The translations under genes and the position numbers were made by a program. DNA of 59,931 bases from Clostridia bacterium. GTDB taxonomy: Bacteria; Bacillota; TC1; UBA5767. This document shows, in pieces, positions 1 to 8,700 of the stretch (position 1 is the stretch's first letter; each line of letters starts with the position of its first letter). The stretch covers positions 1-59,931 of the forward strand of contig DAOUPV010000007.1 in the NCBI GenBank assembly GCA_030625965.1. The letters are read 5' to 3'. The notes beneath the pieces are model-generated. The model made no database searches, was not told the DNA's origin, and saw nothing but the letters and a program-made list of their open reading frames with translations.

Positions 1-992
1 CCATCAGTTACGCCCTGAACGATTTCATCAATCTGAGCTTTCTGCTCATTAGTCAGGATGTCGTCAAACTTGTAGAACGGGCTCAAGTGGATTACGCCTT
101 CAGCCGGGCCCATCATGAAGTTTCCAGCTTCAAAATCGTCCATCAGATATTTATCCACGAATGCTACAAAGGCAATAGGCATTTCAGCCATACCGGAACA
201 GATGATGGTATCCGGAGCCAGATCTGCCTGGTCACCGATGGATCCGAGGGCATAGATGCCACTATCCTCAGCTGCTTCGAGCACACCAAAACCGGCGTGG
301 TCTGCATTCTGCATCAGTACGTCAGCGCCTTTTTCAATCATGGACAGTGCTACTTCCTTAGCTTTGGCTGCGTCTTCAAAACTGCCGGTCAGCGTAGTCA
401 GCACTTCAATTTCCGGATTAACGTACTTGGCGCCAACTTCAAAACCAGTGATGGAATCAGCGATGGACGGGATGTTCATTCCGCCAATGGCTCCAACCAC
501 TCCGGTCTCGGAAACAATGGCTGCTACAGCACCCTGCATGAAACCTTGGGCTGCGTTGTCATTCTGTACGGATGAAACGTTCGGCGGTTGTACGATGTTG
601 GTCGAAGTTACGGCAAACTGTACATCCGGGAAATCCGGTGCTACACGCATAGCTGAATCTCCAAACTCACCACCGTGGCCGAATACGATATCATAACCGT
701 TGGAGGCAAACATTCTGAATACTTCATCGTAGTCAGAAATCGGAGTGCTTTCGTTGTAGGCAACCTCTGCCCCGTATTTCTCTTCAATAGCCAATACGCC
801 ATTGTAGGCAGAGGCGCACCAGCCGCCGTCACTAATGGGGCCTGGCAGGATTACAGCCACTTTTAGAGGCTCGGCAGGTTCTTCACTGGGCTCACCAGCA
901 GGCTCTTCCGCAGGCTCCTCGGTATTGTTACAACCGGCAACAAAGGATACGATCATCATAAACACCAACAAGATACTTAACAGTTTTTTCAT
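1..992 (-). CDS. BMP family ABC-transporter substrate-binding lipoprotein (C-terminus cut by window edge)
   Basis: This is a surface lipoprotein of the BmpA/Med family, which binds nucleosides or related ligands for an ABC importer. The start ATG at 992 is preceded by a strong GGGGGAG ribosome site. A signal peptide ends in the lipobox VAGC with the lipid-modified Cys at residue 21. A Glu/Pro-rich linker follows, and then the typical start of the fold (ILPGPISDGGW). About 330 residues are present; the last visible part (HLSPFYKFDD...) is near the family C-terminus, so only a short tail is missing. A second copy of the family lies at 36421-37464. The permease and ATPase genes would be to the left of the window, if present. 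The substrate cannot be told from sequence. Confidence 0.9.
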   Translation of the reverse strand, partial: MKKLLSILLVFMMIVSFVAGCNNTEEPAEEPAGEPSEEPAEPLKVAVILPGPISDGGWCASAYNGVLAIEEKYGAEVAYNESTPISDYDEVFRMFASNGYDIVFGHGGEFGDSAMRVAPDFPDVQFAVTSTNIVQPPNVSSVQNDNAAQGFMQGAVAAIVSETGVVGAIGGMNIPSIADSITGFEVGAKYVNPEIEVLTTLTGSFEDAAKAKEVALSMIEKGADVLMQNADHAGFGVLEAAEDSGIYALGSIGDQADLAPDTIICSGMAEMPIAFVAFVDKYLMDDFEAGNFMMGPAEGVIHLSPFYKFDDILTNEQKAQIDEIVQGVTD

Positions 993-1093
993 ATTTTCTC
1001 CCCCTGTAAATAAAAGTCTTAGGATTACTCCTATGGTAGGATAAATTCACTGTCATAATAGGTGTTCCTTCTTTTATTTCACTTTTTCTAGAA

Positions 1094-1122
1094 ATTATAT
1101 TTCATTATCATAATAGCTTGAA
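1094..1122 (-). promoter_or_regulatory. Possible promoter of the BMP lipoprotein gene
   Basis: On the minus strand a perfect TATAAT (1094-1099) lies 17 bases from a weak TTCAAG (1117-1122). The predicted transcript would start about 100 bases before the ATG at 992. The -10 is good and the -35 poor, so this is tentative. Confidence 0.35.
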
Positions 1123-1135
1123 ATGTTTTTTCAGA

Positions 1136-2326
1136 TCAATCAGTAACAGCATCTTCACCAGAGATTTCCAGTCCTTCCGCCTGCAAAACTTCCACAGCCT
1201 TAGCCAACTGAGGGTCGGTGTCAGTATTCAGTGCCTCTTCCCCGTAGATGGCTTCCAAATACTCATCCTCTGTCATGGGAATTTCATATTCCGGGGTCAG
1301 TCCTATGCCGTGGAGGCTTCTCTTGTCAGGCGTCAGGTATCGGGCGATGGTGATCTTGATATAGTCCCCATGCAGCGTCTGGTAGAAGCGCTGGACCGTA
1401 CCCTTGCCGAAGGTCTGTTCCCCCACCAGAACACCCCTGTCGGTGTCCTGAATGGCACCGGCCAGGATCTCCGAAGCGCTGGCCGTGTTGCCGTTGACTA
1501 GAACGGCCAACGGTAGGCTCAGATTGCCTCCCGTCGCTTCCTGCATGCTGATTGAATCCCTTGTCTCTTCGAATACGATGGGACCCTCGGGCAGGAATAG
1601 AGAGGCTACCCCGTAGGCACCCGTAGTCTGTCCACCCCCGTTGTTTCTCAGATCAATGATTAGTCCCTCCAGATCGCCCAGTTCCAGCAGATCATCGCGG
1701 AACTGTTCCGGGGTGACCATTGTAAAATTGCTGATAAAGATATAACCAATGTTGGTCCCTTCAATCATAGCCGAATAGGTCGAGTCATATTCTACGAAAG
1801 CCCGGGTCAGATTGAGATCTTCCTCCTCACCCGATTCACGCAAAACGTGTAAGATGAATGAGGTTCCTTCCTCTCCCTTCAGGAGCATGGCGATTTCATC
1901 TGAGTCCAATCCGTCCAAAGAGGTTTCGTCAGCCATTAGCATACGGTCGCCTTCTAATAACCCCGCCGTTTCAGCCGGGGAGTCCTCGAACACGAACAAG
2001 ACCACAGGTCCCTCCTCATCTACTGTGAAGTAGATGCCAATGCCGGCGAATCCGCCTTGCAACCGTTCGGACATGTCATCGTATTCTTCCTTGGTCATGT
2101 ATTCGCTGTAGGGATCTCCCAGCCCAGCCACCAGCCCTTCGTTCATACCGATCCAGAGAGCTTCCGCATCCGGTTCCTCATAGAACGCCTGGTTGACGAT
2201 GGTGTAGGTGGACAGCAGGTTGGCCACACTGTCGTAGTTGATTCCCAAAAAAATCAGGGAAACAACCGTAAACACGATGCAGATCCCCGCCAATATCTTT
2301 CCGGTGATTCGTAGAGCTTTCTTCAA
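1136..2326 (-). CDS. S41 family C-terminal processing peptidase (CtpA/CtpB-like)
   Basis: This is an envelope serine protease of the tail-specific/Ctp family. Residues 1-30 form an uncleaved-looking signal anchor, a PDZ domain spans about 85-175, and the S41 catalytic domain about 185-345. The catalytic Ser lies in the TASASEI segment (281-287) and the general-base Lys in TFGKGT (Lys308). At 396 residues it is of normal size, though it lacks the C-terminal peptidoglycan-binding domain of some homologues. The start is a TTG codon at 2326, placed one base after the stop of the glycosylase gene and served by a GGGAG site, so translation is probably coupled. In Bacillus the CtpB gene also follows ftsEX. 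The target protein is not evident. Confidence 0.93.
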   Translation of the reverse strand: MKKALRITGKILAGICIVFTVVSLIFLGINYDSVANLLSTYTIVNQAFYEEPDAEALWIGMNEGLVAGLGDPYSEYMTKEEYDDMSERLQGGFAGIGIYFTVDEEGPVVLFVFEDSPAETAGLLEGDRMLMADETSLDGLDSDEIAMLLKGEEGTSFILHVLRESGEEEDLNLTRAFVEYDSTYSAMIEGTNIGYIFISNFTMVTPEQFRDDLLELGDLEGLIIDLRNNGGGQTTGAYGVASLFLPEGPIVFEETRDSISMQEATGGNLSLPLAVLVNGNTASASEILAGAIQDTDRGVLVGEQTFGKGTVQRFYQTLHGDYIKITIARYLTPDKRSLHGIGLTPEYEIPMTEDEYLEAIYGEEALNTDTDPQLAKAVEVLQAEGLEISGEDAVTD

Positions 2327-2327
2327 A

Positions 2328-2915
2328 TCAGTCTCCCTTCACGCTGCTGTTTTCTAAGCACTTCCTATAGGTGTCACGGATCATCTGGAAATCATCCCAA
2401 GTAGGCGATTTCAGTCCTTCATTTCTGAGAAGAGCCGCTGGGTGATAAGTTGGTAGGACCAAGATTCCCTTGTGGCTACACCATTTGCCCCTAAGACTTC
2501 CCATGGACTGGTTGGTCTCGAGAAGCGCGCACGTAGCCGCTCTGCCCAGCGTCACCACGAATGAGGGATTGAGCAAGGCAATCTGGCCCATCAGGTAGGG
2601 CAGACATCTGGCCACCTCCTCCGGGTTCGGTGTACGGTTCCTAGGTGGTCTGCACTTAAGGATATTGGTCACGAATATATGCTCGCTGGAAATCTCGGCC
2701 GCCCCCAGAATCTTAGCGAATAGCGCACCGGCCTGTCCCACGAAAGGTATGCCTTTCTCGTCCTCGGTACGACCCGGTGCCTCACCCACGAAAAGGATAA
2801 TGGGGTTTGTCGATCCGGCACCGAAGACCACTTTGTTCCTAGTCTCATGAAGATCGCACAGGTGGCACTCGGCCACCTGACATCGCAATTCCTTCAACAG
2901 TTCCTCATTTTGCAT
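2328..2915 (-). CDS. Uracil-DNA glycosylase, family 4 (Fe-S type)
   Basis: This enzyme removes uracil from DNA as the first step of base excision repair. In the 195-residue product the family-4 motif GEAPG is at 44-48, and four cysteines that would hold the [4Fe-4S] cluster are at 12-20 (CQVAECHLC; Cys17 and Cys20 are the likely ligands), 88 and 104. The second conserved block is the late HPAALLR motif. The start was chosen at 2915: a GGAGA site sits seven bases upstream and the ATG overlaps the stop of the M23 gene as TAATG, which implies coupled translation. A longer in-frame reading to 2942 has no better site. A repair gene inside a division operon is unusual, and may only reflect co-transcription. 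Confidence 0.93.
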   Translation of the reverse strand: MQNEELLKELRCQVAECHLCDLHETRNKVVFGAGSTNPIILFVGEAPGRTEDEKGIPFVGQAGALFAKILGAAEISSEHIFVTNILKCRPPRNRTPNPEEVARCLPYLMGQIALLNPSFVVTLGRAATCALLETNQSMGSLRGKWCSHKGILVLPTYHPAALLRNEGLKSPTWDDFQMIRDTYRKCLENSSVKGD

Positions 2916-4075
2916 TAAAAGTCTCCATTCAGATAGGGCCATGGGCTGGTGTTGTTACCTTGGTTTCGCACTTCAAAATGCAGGTGGTTACCGGTACTCA
3001 AGCCAGTCGTACCCACATAGCCGATGGTATCCCCTTTGAGTACGATATCGCCTTTCTTGACACCCATCTTGCTCTGGTGGCCGTACATGCTGGTCAGACC
3101 GCCGCCATGGTCGATGATGGTACAGTTGCCATAAGCTCCGTACCAGGCGGCATAAATAACCTTACCGTTGGCCGCAGCCACGATGCGCGACCCGCCCGGG
3201 GCACCAATATCGATTCCGGTATGCATGCTCCGTTTCTTGGTCACCGGATGTATGCGCCAACCATAGGCGCTGGTGATGCGACTATATCCCGGTGTGGGCC
3301 AGGTGAACTTGCCACCCTCATAGCTACCCCCGTTGTTCTGGGATGCTATGTAATCCTTGATCATCTGTTCGATTTCTTTGTTGGACTCTTCCTCTTCTTC
3401 CAAAGCCTTCTGAGCCAGCGCCTTTTCGCTCAGCAACTGGTTCTGCAGACTCTTCTTGTCATCCTTAGCTGTCGACAAAGATTCCTTAGAAGACTCCAGT
3501 TCTCCCCTGGTTTCCTGTAAAGAGCTCTGGTCGTCCACCAGGGCCACCTTCATTTCTTCCAGAGTCCGTCGCTGATCGTCCAGCTCGTCCAGCAGGTTGA
3601 TGTCTCCACCAGCCAACCGGGACAGCAGTTCGTAGCGCACCAGAAAATCGGTCATGTCCGTCGAAGCCACCAGGACCTCGACATAATCCACATCCTTGTT
3701 CTCATAGATGGCCCGCAACCTGGTCTGCAGCGTCTGCTGCCTTGAAGCGTAGCCCAGCTCGGTCATCACGATATCCTCTTCCAGGTTCGCAATCATATCC
3801 TGCTTATCACCGATGGCCATCTCCAGAGCTTCGATTTCCTTCTCCCTGGCCCGGATCCTCTGATCCAGATTGGCCATTTCTGTTGAAACGCTATTGATCT
3901 CGCTCTTGGTCGAATTGATGATATTCTTGTAGCGATTGATGTTGTCCTTGACTTCCTCCTGCGCCTGCTGCAGCTCATCCAGAGATACTGCGAAGGCAGC
4001 GGCTGGCAGGCTCACAAAAAGCATCAGCGCCAAGAGGATACATATAGGTTTTCTCAGGTTAGATAGTTTTTTCAT
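2915..4075 (-). CDS. Coiled-coil M23 murein hydrolase (EnvC/CwlO-like partner of FtsEX)
   Basis: This is a secreted peptidoglycan endopeptidase. A signal peptide covers residues 1-29 (ending PAAAFAV). A long coiled coil rich in Glu, Gln and Lys runs from about 31 to 245 with a short interruption, and a LytM/M23 domain follows from about 255. The zinc ligands are all present: His285 and Asp289 in HTGID, then His364 and His366 in HLHF; His333 is the extra catalytic histidine. The architecture is that of EnvC and PcsB, in which the coiled coil docks on the FtsX extracellular loop and ATP hydrolysis by FtsE frees the hydrolase. The gene lies nine bases after ftsX, which supports this role. The enzyme appears active, unlike the degenerate EnvC of E. 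coli. Confidence 0.93.
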   Translation of the reverse strand: MKKLSNLRKPICILLALMLFVSLPAAAFAVSLDELQQAQEEVKDNINRYKNIINSTKSEINSVSTEMANLDQRIRAREKEIEALEMAIGDKQDMIANLEEDIVMTELGYASRQQTLQTRLRAIYENKDVDYVEVLVASTDMTDFLVRYELLSRLAGGDINLLDELDDQRRTLEEMKVALVDDQSSLQETRGELESSKESLSTAKDDKKSLQNQLLSEKALAQKALEEEEESNKEIEQMIKDYIASQNNGGSYEGGKFTWPTPGYSRITSAYGWRIHPVTKKRSMHTGIDIGAPGGSRIVAAANGKVIYAAWYGAYGNCTIIDHGGGLTSMYGHQSKMGVKKGDIVLKGDTIGYVGTTGLSTGNHLHFEVRNQGNNTSPWPYLNGDF

Positions 4076-4084
4076 GATACCTTC

Positions 4085-4978
4085 CTATACTTTCAGATAC
4101 TTGCGGATGGACAGGTTGCTGCCGAAGAGCCCGATGATGAGCCCGATGCCCAGCAACGCGCCCAGCACCTTGAGAATCAGGATCTGGTCGTTGATGGGTG
4201 TGATGAAGCTCACAGCCCCGCTGATAGAATTGCTAAAGAAATAGTAGGAGAGATAGAGGCAGATATCCGCGATAAAGGCGCCTACCACCCCTAGGATACC
4301 ACCTTTGATTACAAACGGCGCCCGGATGAAACCATCCGAGGAACCCACATATTTCATCACCTTGATTTCCTTCTGCCGGCTGAACACTGTCAGCTTGATG
4401 GTGATGAAGATAAGGAAGACGGCCAAAAGACATAGTACCGTCATAATGACGATCCCGATCCAGCGGACATACTGCACCAACTTGAACACCCGGTCCATGA
4501 CTTCTTTGCCATATTCAGCCTTTTCCACATAATCCAGCTTGCGTATAGAGTTGGTCACATAATCCAGAAATTCCGGACTGGCCACCTTGACTACATAATA
4601 ATCAGGAAGCGGGTTTTCCCCTCCAAGCGAGGTCAGAAGGTCATGTGTCTGCCCGAACTGTTCTCCCAGATCGGCTAGGCCCTGCTCCTTGGTTGTGAGC
4701 TCTGCCAGCTCCACACCGGAGATGCCTTCAATCTTCTCCTGAAGGTCTACGGCCTCCTCACGAGGCGTGTCCAATTCTAGGAAAACAGAAATCTCCACAC
4801 TGCGTTGGATGTTATCCGCAAAGTAATTCGCATTGAGAACAATGAGCGAAAAGAGTCCAACGATAAACAGGGATACTGTAATGGTCATGACCGTGGCGAG
4901 GGACATCAACTTGTTACGCTTGATGGACAGCCAGGCCTGCTTGTAAAAATAGCCCAGGTTCCTAATAGCCATAGTCAT
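4085..4978 (-). CDS. ftsX: Cell division ABC transporter permease FtsX
   Basis: FtsX is the membrane half of the FtsEX complex, which transmits cytoplasmic ATP hydrolysis to a cell-wall hydrolase outside. The 297-residue protein has the expected form: one transmembrane helix near residues 22-47, an extracellular domain of about 120 residues, and three further helices in the C-terminal half with the FtsX-type permease core. The reading frame overlaps the end of ftsE. Two starts are possible: ATG at 4978, which lies only two bases after the G-run of the AAGGGGGG site, and ATG at 4972 (MAIRNLG...), which has a more usual spacing. The second may be the real one. Confidence 0.95.
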   Translation of the reverse strand: MTMAIRNLGYFYKQAWLSIKRNKLMSLATVMTITVSLFIVGLFSLIVLNANYFADNIQRSVEISVFLELDTPREEAVDLQEKIEGISGVELAELTTKEQGLADLGEQFGQTHDLLTSLGGENPLPDYYVVKVASPEFLDYVTNSIRKLDYVEKAEYGKEVMDRVFKLVQYVRWIGIVIMTVLCLLAVFLIFITIKLTVFSRQKEIKVMKYVGSSDGFIRAPFVIKGGILGVVGAFIADICLYLSYYFFSNSISGAVSFITPINDQILILKVLGALLGIGLIIGLFGSNLSIRKYLKV

Positions 4979-5648
4979 AGCCCCCCTTCAGCTCATCGCG
5001 GATCAGGCGGCCGTTCTCCAAGGCGATTACACGCTCACGCATAGCATCCACCACCATCTTGTCATGGGTCGCCATGATGATTGTGGTCCGCCTCTTGTTT
5101 ATCTCCTTAAAGATGTGCATAATCTCCATGGCCGTTTCCGGATCCATGTTACCTGATGGTTCATCAGCCAGCAGGATTTTGGGATGGTTGACAATGGCGC
5201 GGGCGATGGCAATCTTCTGTTGCTCACCTCCGGACAGTTGGTCCGGAAGGTGCTGGGCCCGTTTCAACATACCCACCTGGTCCAGGACCATCGGTACACG
5301 CTTCTTGATGTCTGCTTTGCTGTATTCCAGGACCTCCATAGCGTAAGCTACATTCTCATAGGCGGTTTTGTCCTCTAGCAGCCTAAAGTCTTGGAAAACA
5401 ATACCCACATTACGCCGCAGGCTATTCAGGTCCTTCTTCTTCAGCATGGCCACGTCCTTCCGGTCGATGACCACATGGCCCTTGCTAGGGATTTCCTCCC
5501 GGAAAATCATTTTAAGCAGAGTGGATTTTCCTGCACCGCTGGGACCGACCAGGAAAACGAACTCACCGCGGGCCACCTTGAAACTCACATCATCCAGAGC
5601 TACGATGCGACCCGTATATATTTTGGAAACTGATTTAATTCGAATCAT
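4962..5648 (-). CDS. ftsE: Cell division ATP-binding protein FtsE
   Basis: FtsE is the cytoplasmic ATPase that pairs with FtsX. The 228-residue product is exactly the usual length. Walker A is GPSGAGKST at residues 35-43, the signature is LSGGEQQ, and Walker B is ILLADEPSG, followed by the switch His in MATHD. The ATG at 5648 was chosen because a perfect GGAGG lies four bases upstream; a six-codon longer reading has no such site. The gene overlaps ftsX by about 15 bases. It sits downstream of secA, prfB and the SIR2/TPR gene, all on the same strand. Confidence 0.97.
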   Translation of the reverse strand: MIRIKSVSKIYTGRIVALDDVSFKVARGEFVFLVGPSGAGKSTLLKMIFREEIPSKGHVVIDRKDVAMLKKKDLNSLRRNVGIVFQDFRLLEDKTAYENVAYAMEVLEYSKADIKKRVPMVLDQVGMLKRAQHLPDQLSGGEQQKIAIARAIVNHPKILLADEPSGNMDPETAMEIMHIFKEINKRRTTIIMATHDKMVVDAMRERVIALENGRLIRDELKGGYDYGY

Positions 5649-5706
5649 AAAACCTCCACGATGCATTGCGTGAAACCCAGACCAGGCTTCTTGTGTCTTA
5701 TGGCGA

Positions 5707-8700
5707 CTACTTTTCTTTGCGTTTCAGCTCGTCCAGATCCTCTTGGGCTTTTTCCACCAGGGAACGGATATATGGTTCCTCGCTGTCTTCAAAGGTCTTG
5801 ATCAGAGTATGGACCAGTTGCTCCGCATCCTTGTTTTTCTTCTGCTGCAACCAAAGCTTGGATTTGCCATGCATGGCCTTGGCCAGCAACTTCTCCCCTT
5901 CTTCACCGTCCACCGGAATGGTCCGCTCAAGCATCTCATTATAAATCTTATGGGCTTTCTTGGCATTGCGTGAACCCCACAATCCAAAGCGCTTCTCCGC
6001 CAGCAAGGCGGCCAGCTCCAAGAGACCCTTGTACACGTTGATGAGCGTAGCCTCTTCCTTGCGGTTTCTGAAAGTGTCCGCCAATTCCTGGAAGGCCTTC
6101 ATGGCCCGCTTACGACTGCCGATACCGGTATAGGCTTTGCCCAACTTGAAGATCGCTTTGGATCTGTATTCGTCCACCAGGCTTCCTTTGCTGGACCCGA
6201 ATATCTGCTGCATCCGCAGATACTGGTCGATGGCAGGTTTCTGCTCTCCTGTCTCCAGCATCATATCGGCGTAAAGTAGCGTGGCCCTAGCCAATAGTTC
6301 TTTCAGCAATATGTCGCTGTCCGGGTTGATTTCATTTCTCAGAATATCGAAATCAACTTCCACTTGTTTCCGGTCACGCAGACGGAAAGCGGCTTCCATT
6401 CGCTCCAGACGAGTCCTGACCAGGTTTTTCCTGTAATCCAATGAGGTTTCCGCGTCAAATAATTCTACAATACTCCTGGCGCCTTCCACTACTTTCTCAT
6501 GGTTCCCCAGGCGTACCCAGGCTTCCTGGGATTCGCGCATTATGGCCATCAGGTTCTTCCGGGTCTCTTCTGCCAGGGAATCCTTGAGCCGCAATCTTGA
6601 TACCTCGGCCAATCCGCAGATTTTCGTGTCTTCCCCCATCTTCCTGAGTACCGTGGTCTCCATTTTGGCTGCACGGCCGAACACTTCCCATGCAGATTCA
6701 TTATCCGGACTGAGCGTGCGGACCCGGCGCAAATCGCCAAGTGCCTCAGCGTGCTGCTGGCGATACACGTAGTTCTTGGCCCGCTCGTATAGGGCCTGCA
6801 TCAGATAAATGACCGCCTTGTCGCCTGTCCGATGCTGGAAGAAGCCTTCCATTTCATTGAGTACTACGATCTGCTGCTCATATTGCTCATCTTGCAAATG
6901 CATATGCGCCTTGTCCAGATAGCTTCTGGCCAGAAGCTCATCAAAGGTGGGATCTTCCAATTCCCTGGCAGAGAGGACCACCTGGTCCAGACTGTGCTGG
7001 GCGTTGACATTCTGACCCAGTTGGCGCTGGATCCTGCCCCGCTTATAGAAGACCTGAAGCAGATCTTCCTTCATTTCCTTGGCGGCCTCGTTTCCGTAGC
7101 GCACCACATATCTGTCGTAATCCTTCAGAGCCTCTTCGTGTTGGCCCATACAATGGTATAGATCCGCCCGTTTGGCCAGGGCTTTGGATGAAGCCTGGTT
7201 CAGATCCGGATTATCTCCGGCCAGCTCCAACAGTTCTGTGGCCGCTTGCACACCCGCCTTATAATGCAGCGTGTACTCCAAAGACGAGATCAGTACCAGA
7301 TAGAGCGTACCAAGCTTCTTCCTTATGAAAGAATCCTGATTATCTTTCAGGCGGGTGATTCCCAGTCTTGAGCGCTCGGTAGCTTCCTGGAGATGGCGGT
7401 TCTCCAGATATGTCTCACTGGAAAACAGATAGGCCAAGGAAAGGATCCTCTCCACACTGTTGTCCGTATAGCTCGAAAAATCGCCAATCAGCCGGTCGAT
7501 GTATTCCAGGCTAGGCTTGTAATCATTCTGACGTCGGTACATCTTGGCAAGTTCCAACAAAGCCGTGGCCATGTATGTCCGGATAATCGCACTTTCCTCA
7601 CAGTCATAATTATCAGCAATGTCACGGAACAGTTCCGAGGCTTTTTCCCCGTCGTCCGCGGTCATGGACAGGGCTGCCAGCGCATATTTGCCCTGGACCA
7701 CCAATTCTCTCGCTCTGCTCGACGAGAGCGAACCATAGTCCGCGATAAGCGATTCCAGATCCGTCCTGGCATCCTCGGTCCAACCCAGTTCGGATTTTAC
7801 TGTCGCTTTCTCCAACACCGCTCTTAGCCGGAGCAAGACCATTTCCGAATCCCAATCTTTTAGATAATCGGTCTCCAGCTGGTCGTATACCTTGATGGCT
7901 TCCACATATCCACCGGTTTCTCGCAGTGCTTTGGCTTTGCGCAGCATGGATTTGGCCCTGATGCGTCTGACATCTTCATCGAATGCACCTTTGTAGCGGT
8001 TGATTAGCTTGTTCCAGGATTTCAGTTGGTAACCGTTCTCATCCCTGGACTCCAAATCGGCCAGCAGATAGTATAAGACCGCCTTCTTGTGCATGGTCTT
8101 AGCACCCTGCTGCAGAGAGTGTAGCAGATCCCTGATGTGACCCGCCAGTCCTTCGAACTCTCCCTCGCTATAAAGACATAGCAGACTGAGGTATTCGCTC
8201 GGTACATCCAGAATCTCCGATCTGAGTAAACCATGGGCCACTTTGTACTGTCCGGCATCCGCCAGATAATAGGCCTTGCATAGTCGCTCCCAACCCTGGT
8301 TCTCTTTCTTGCGGAATCCGTCCTTCAGTCCGGCGAGGGCTTCTTCGGGTCTCTTCGCTTTCATATGACATAGGGAATAGTGCAGCATCGATAGATCATA
8401 GTAGCCATCCAGCACCTGATCCCCCGGCTTCACTGATTTCAACAGATCCAAAACGACCTGGTACTGCGCTTGTGCCCCTTGACTGTCACCCCGCGCCTCG
8501 AGGATCAACCCTAGACGGGTCCGAAGCGCAGTTTTATGGGTAAGCATCTTGCCCTTCTTGGCCTTGTCCACAAAGACAATGGCCTTCTGCAAAAGATCAC
8601 TCGCCACTTTCTGAGTTCCGAATCCCTTTATGGTCTGCAGAACCAGCTGAAGATAGTCGTCCAGTTGGTCTTTCATTGCCTTCGGATCCATAGCCAGCAA

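Noticed and set aside
870-930. Tandem GGCTC-type repeats on the plus strand as a DNA repeat or array
   Set aside because: They are the coding sequence of the Glu/Pro linker of the lipoprotein; the same linker type is seen in the copy at 36421.
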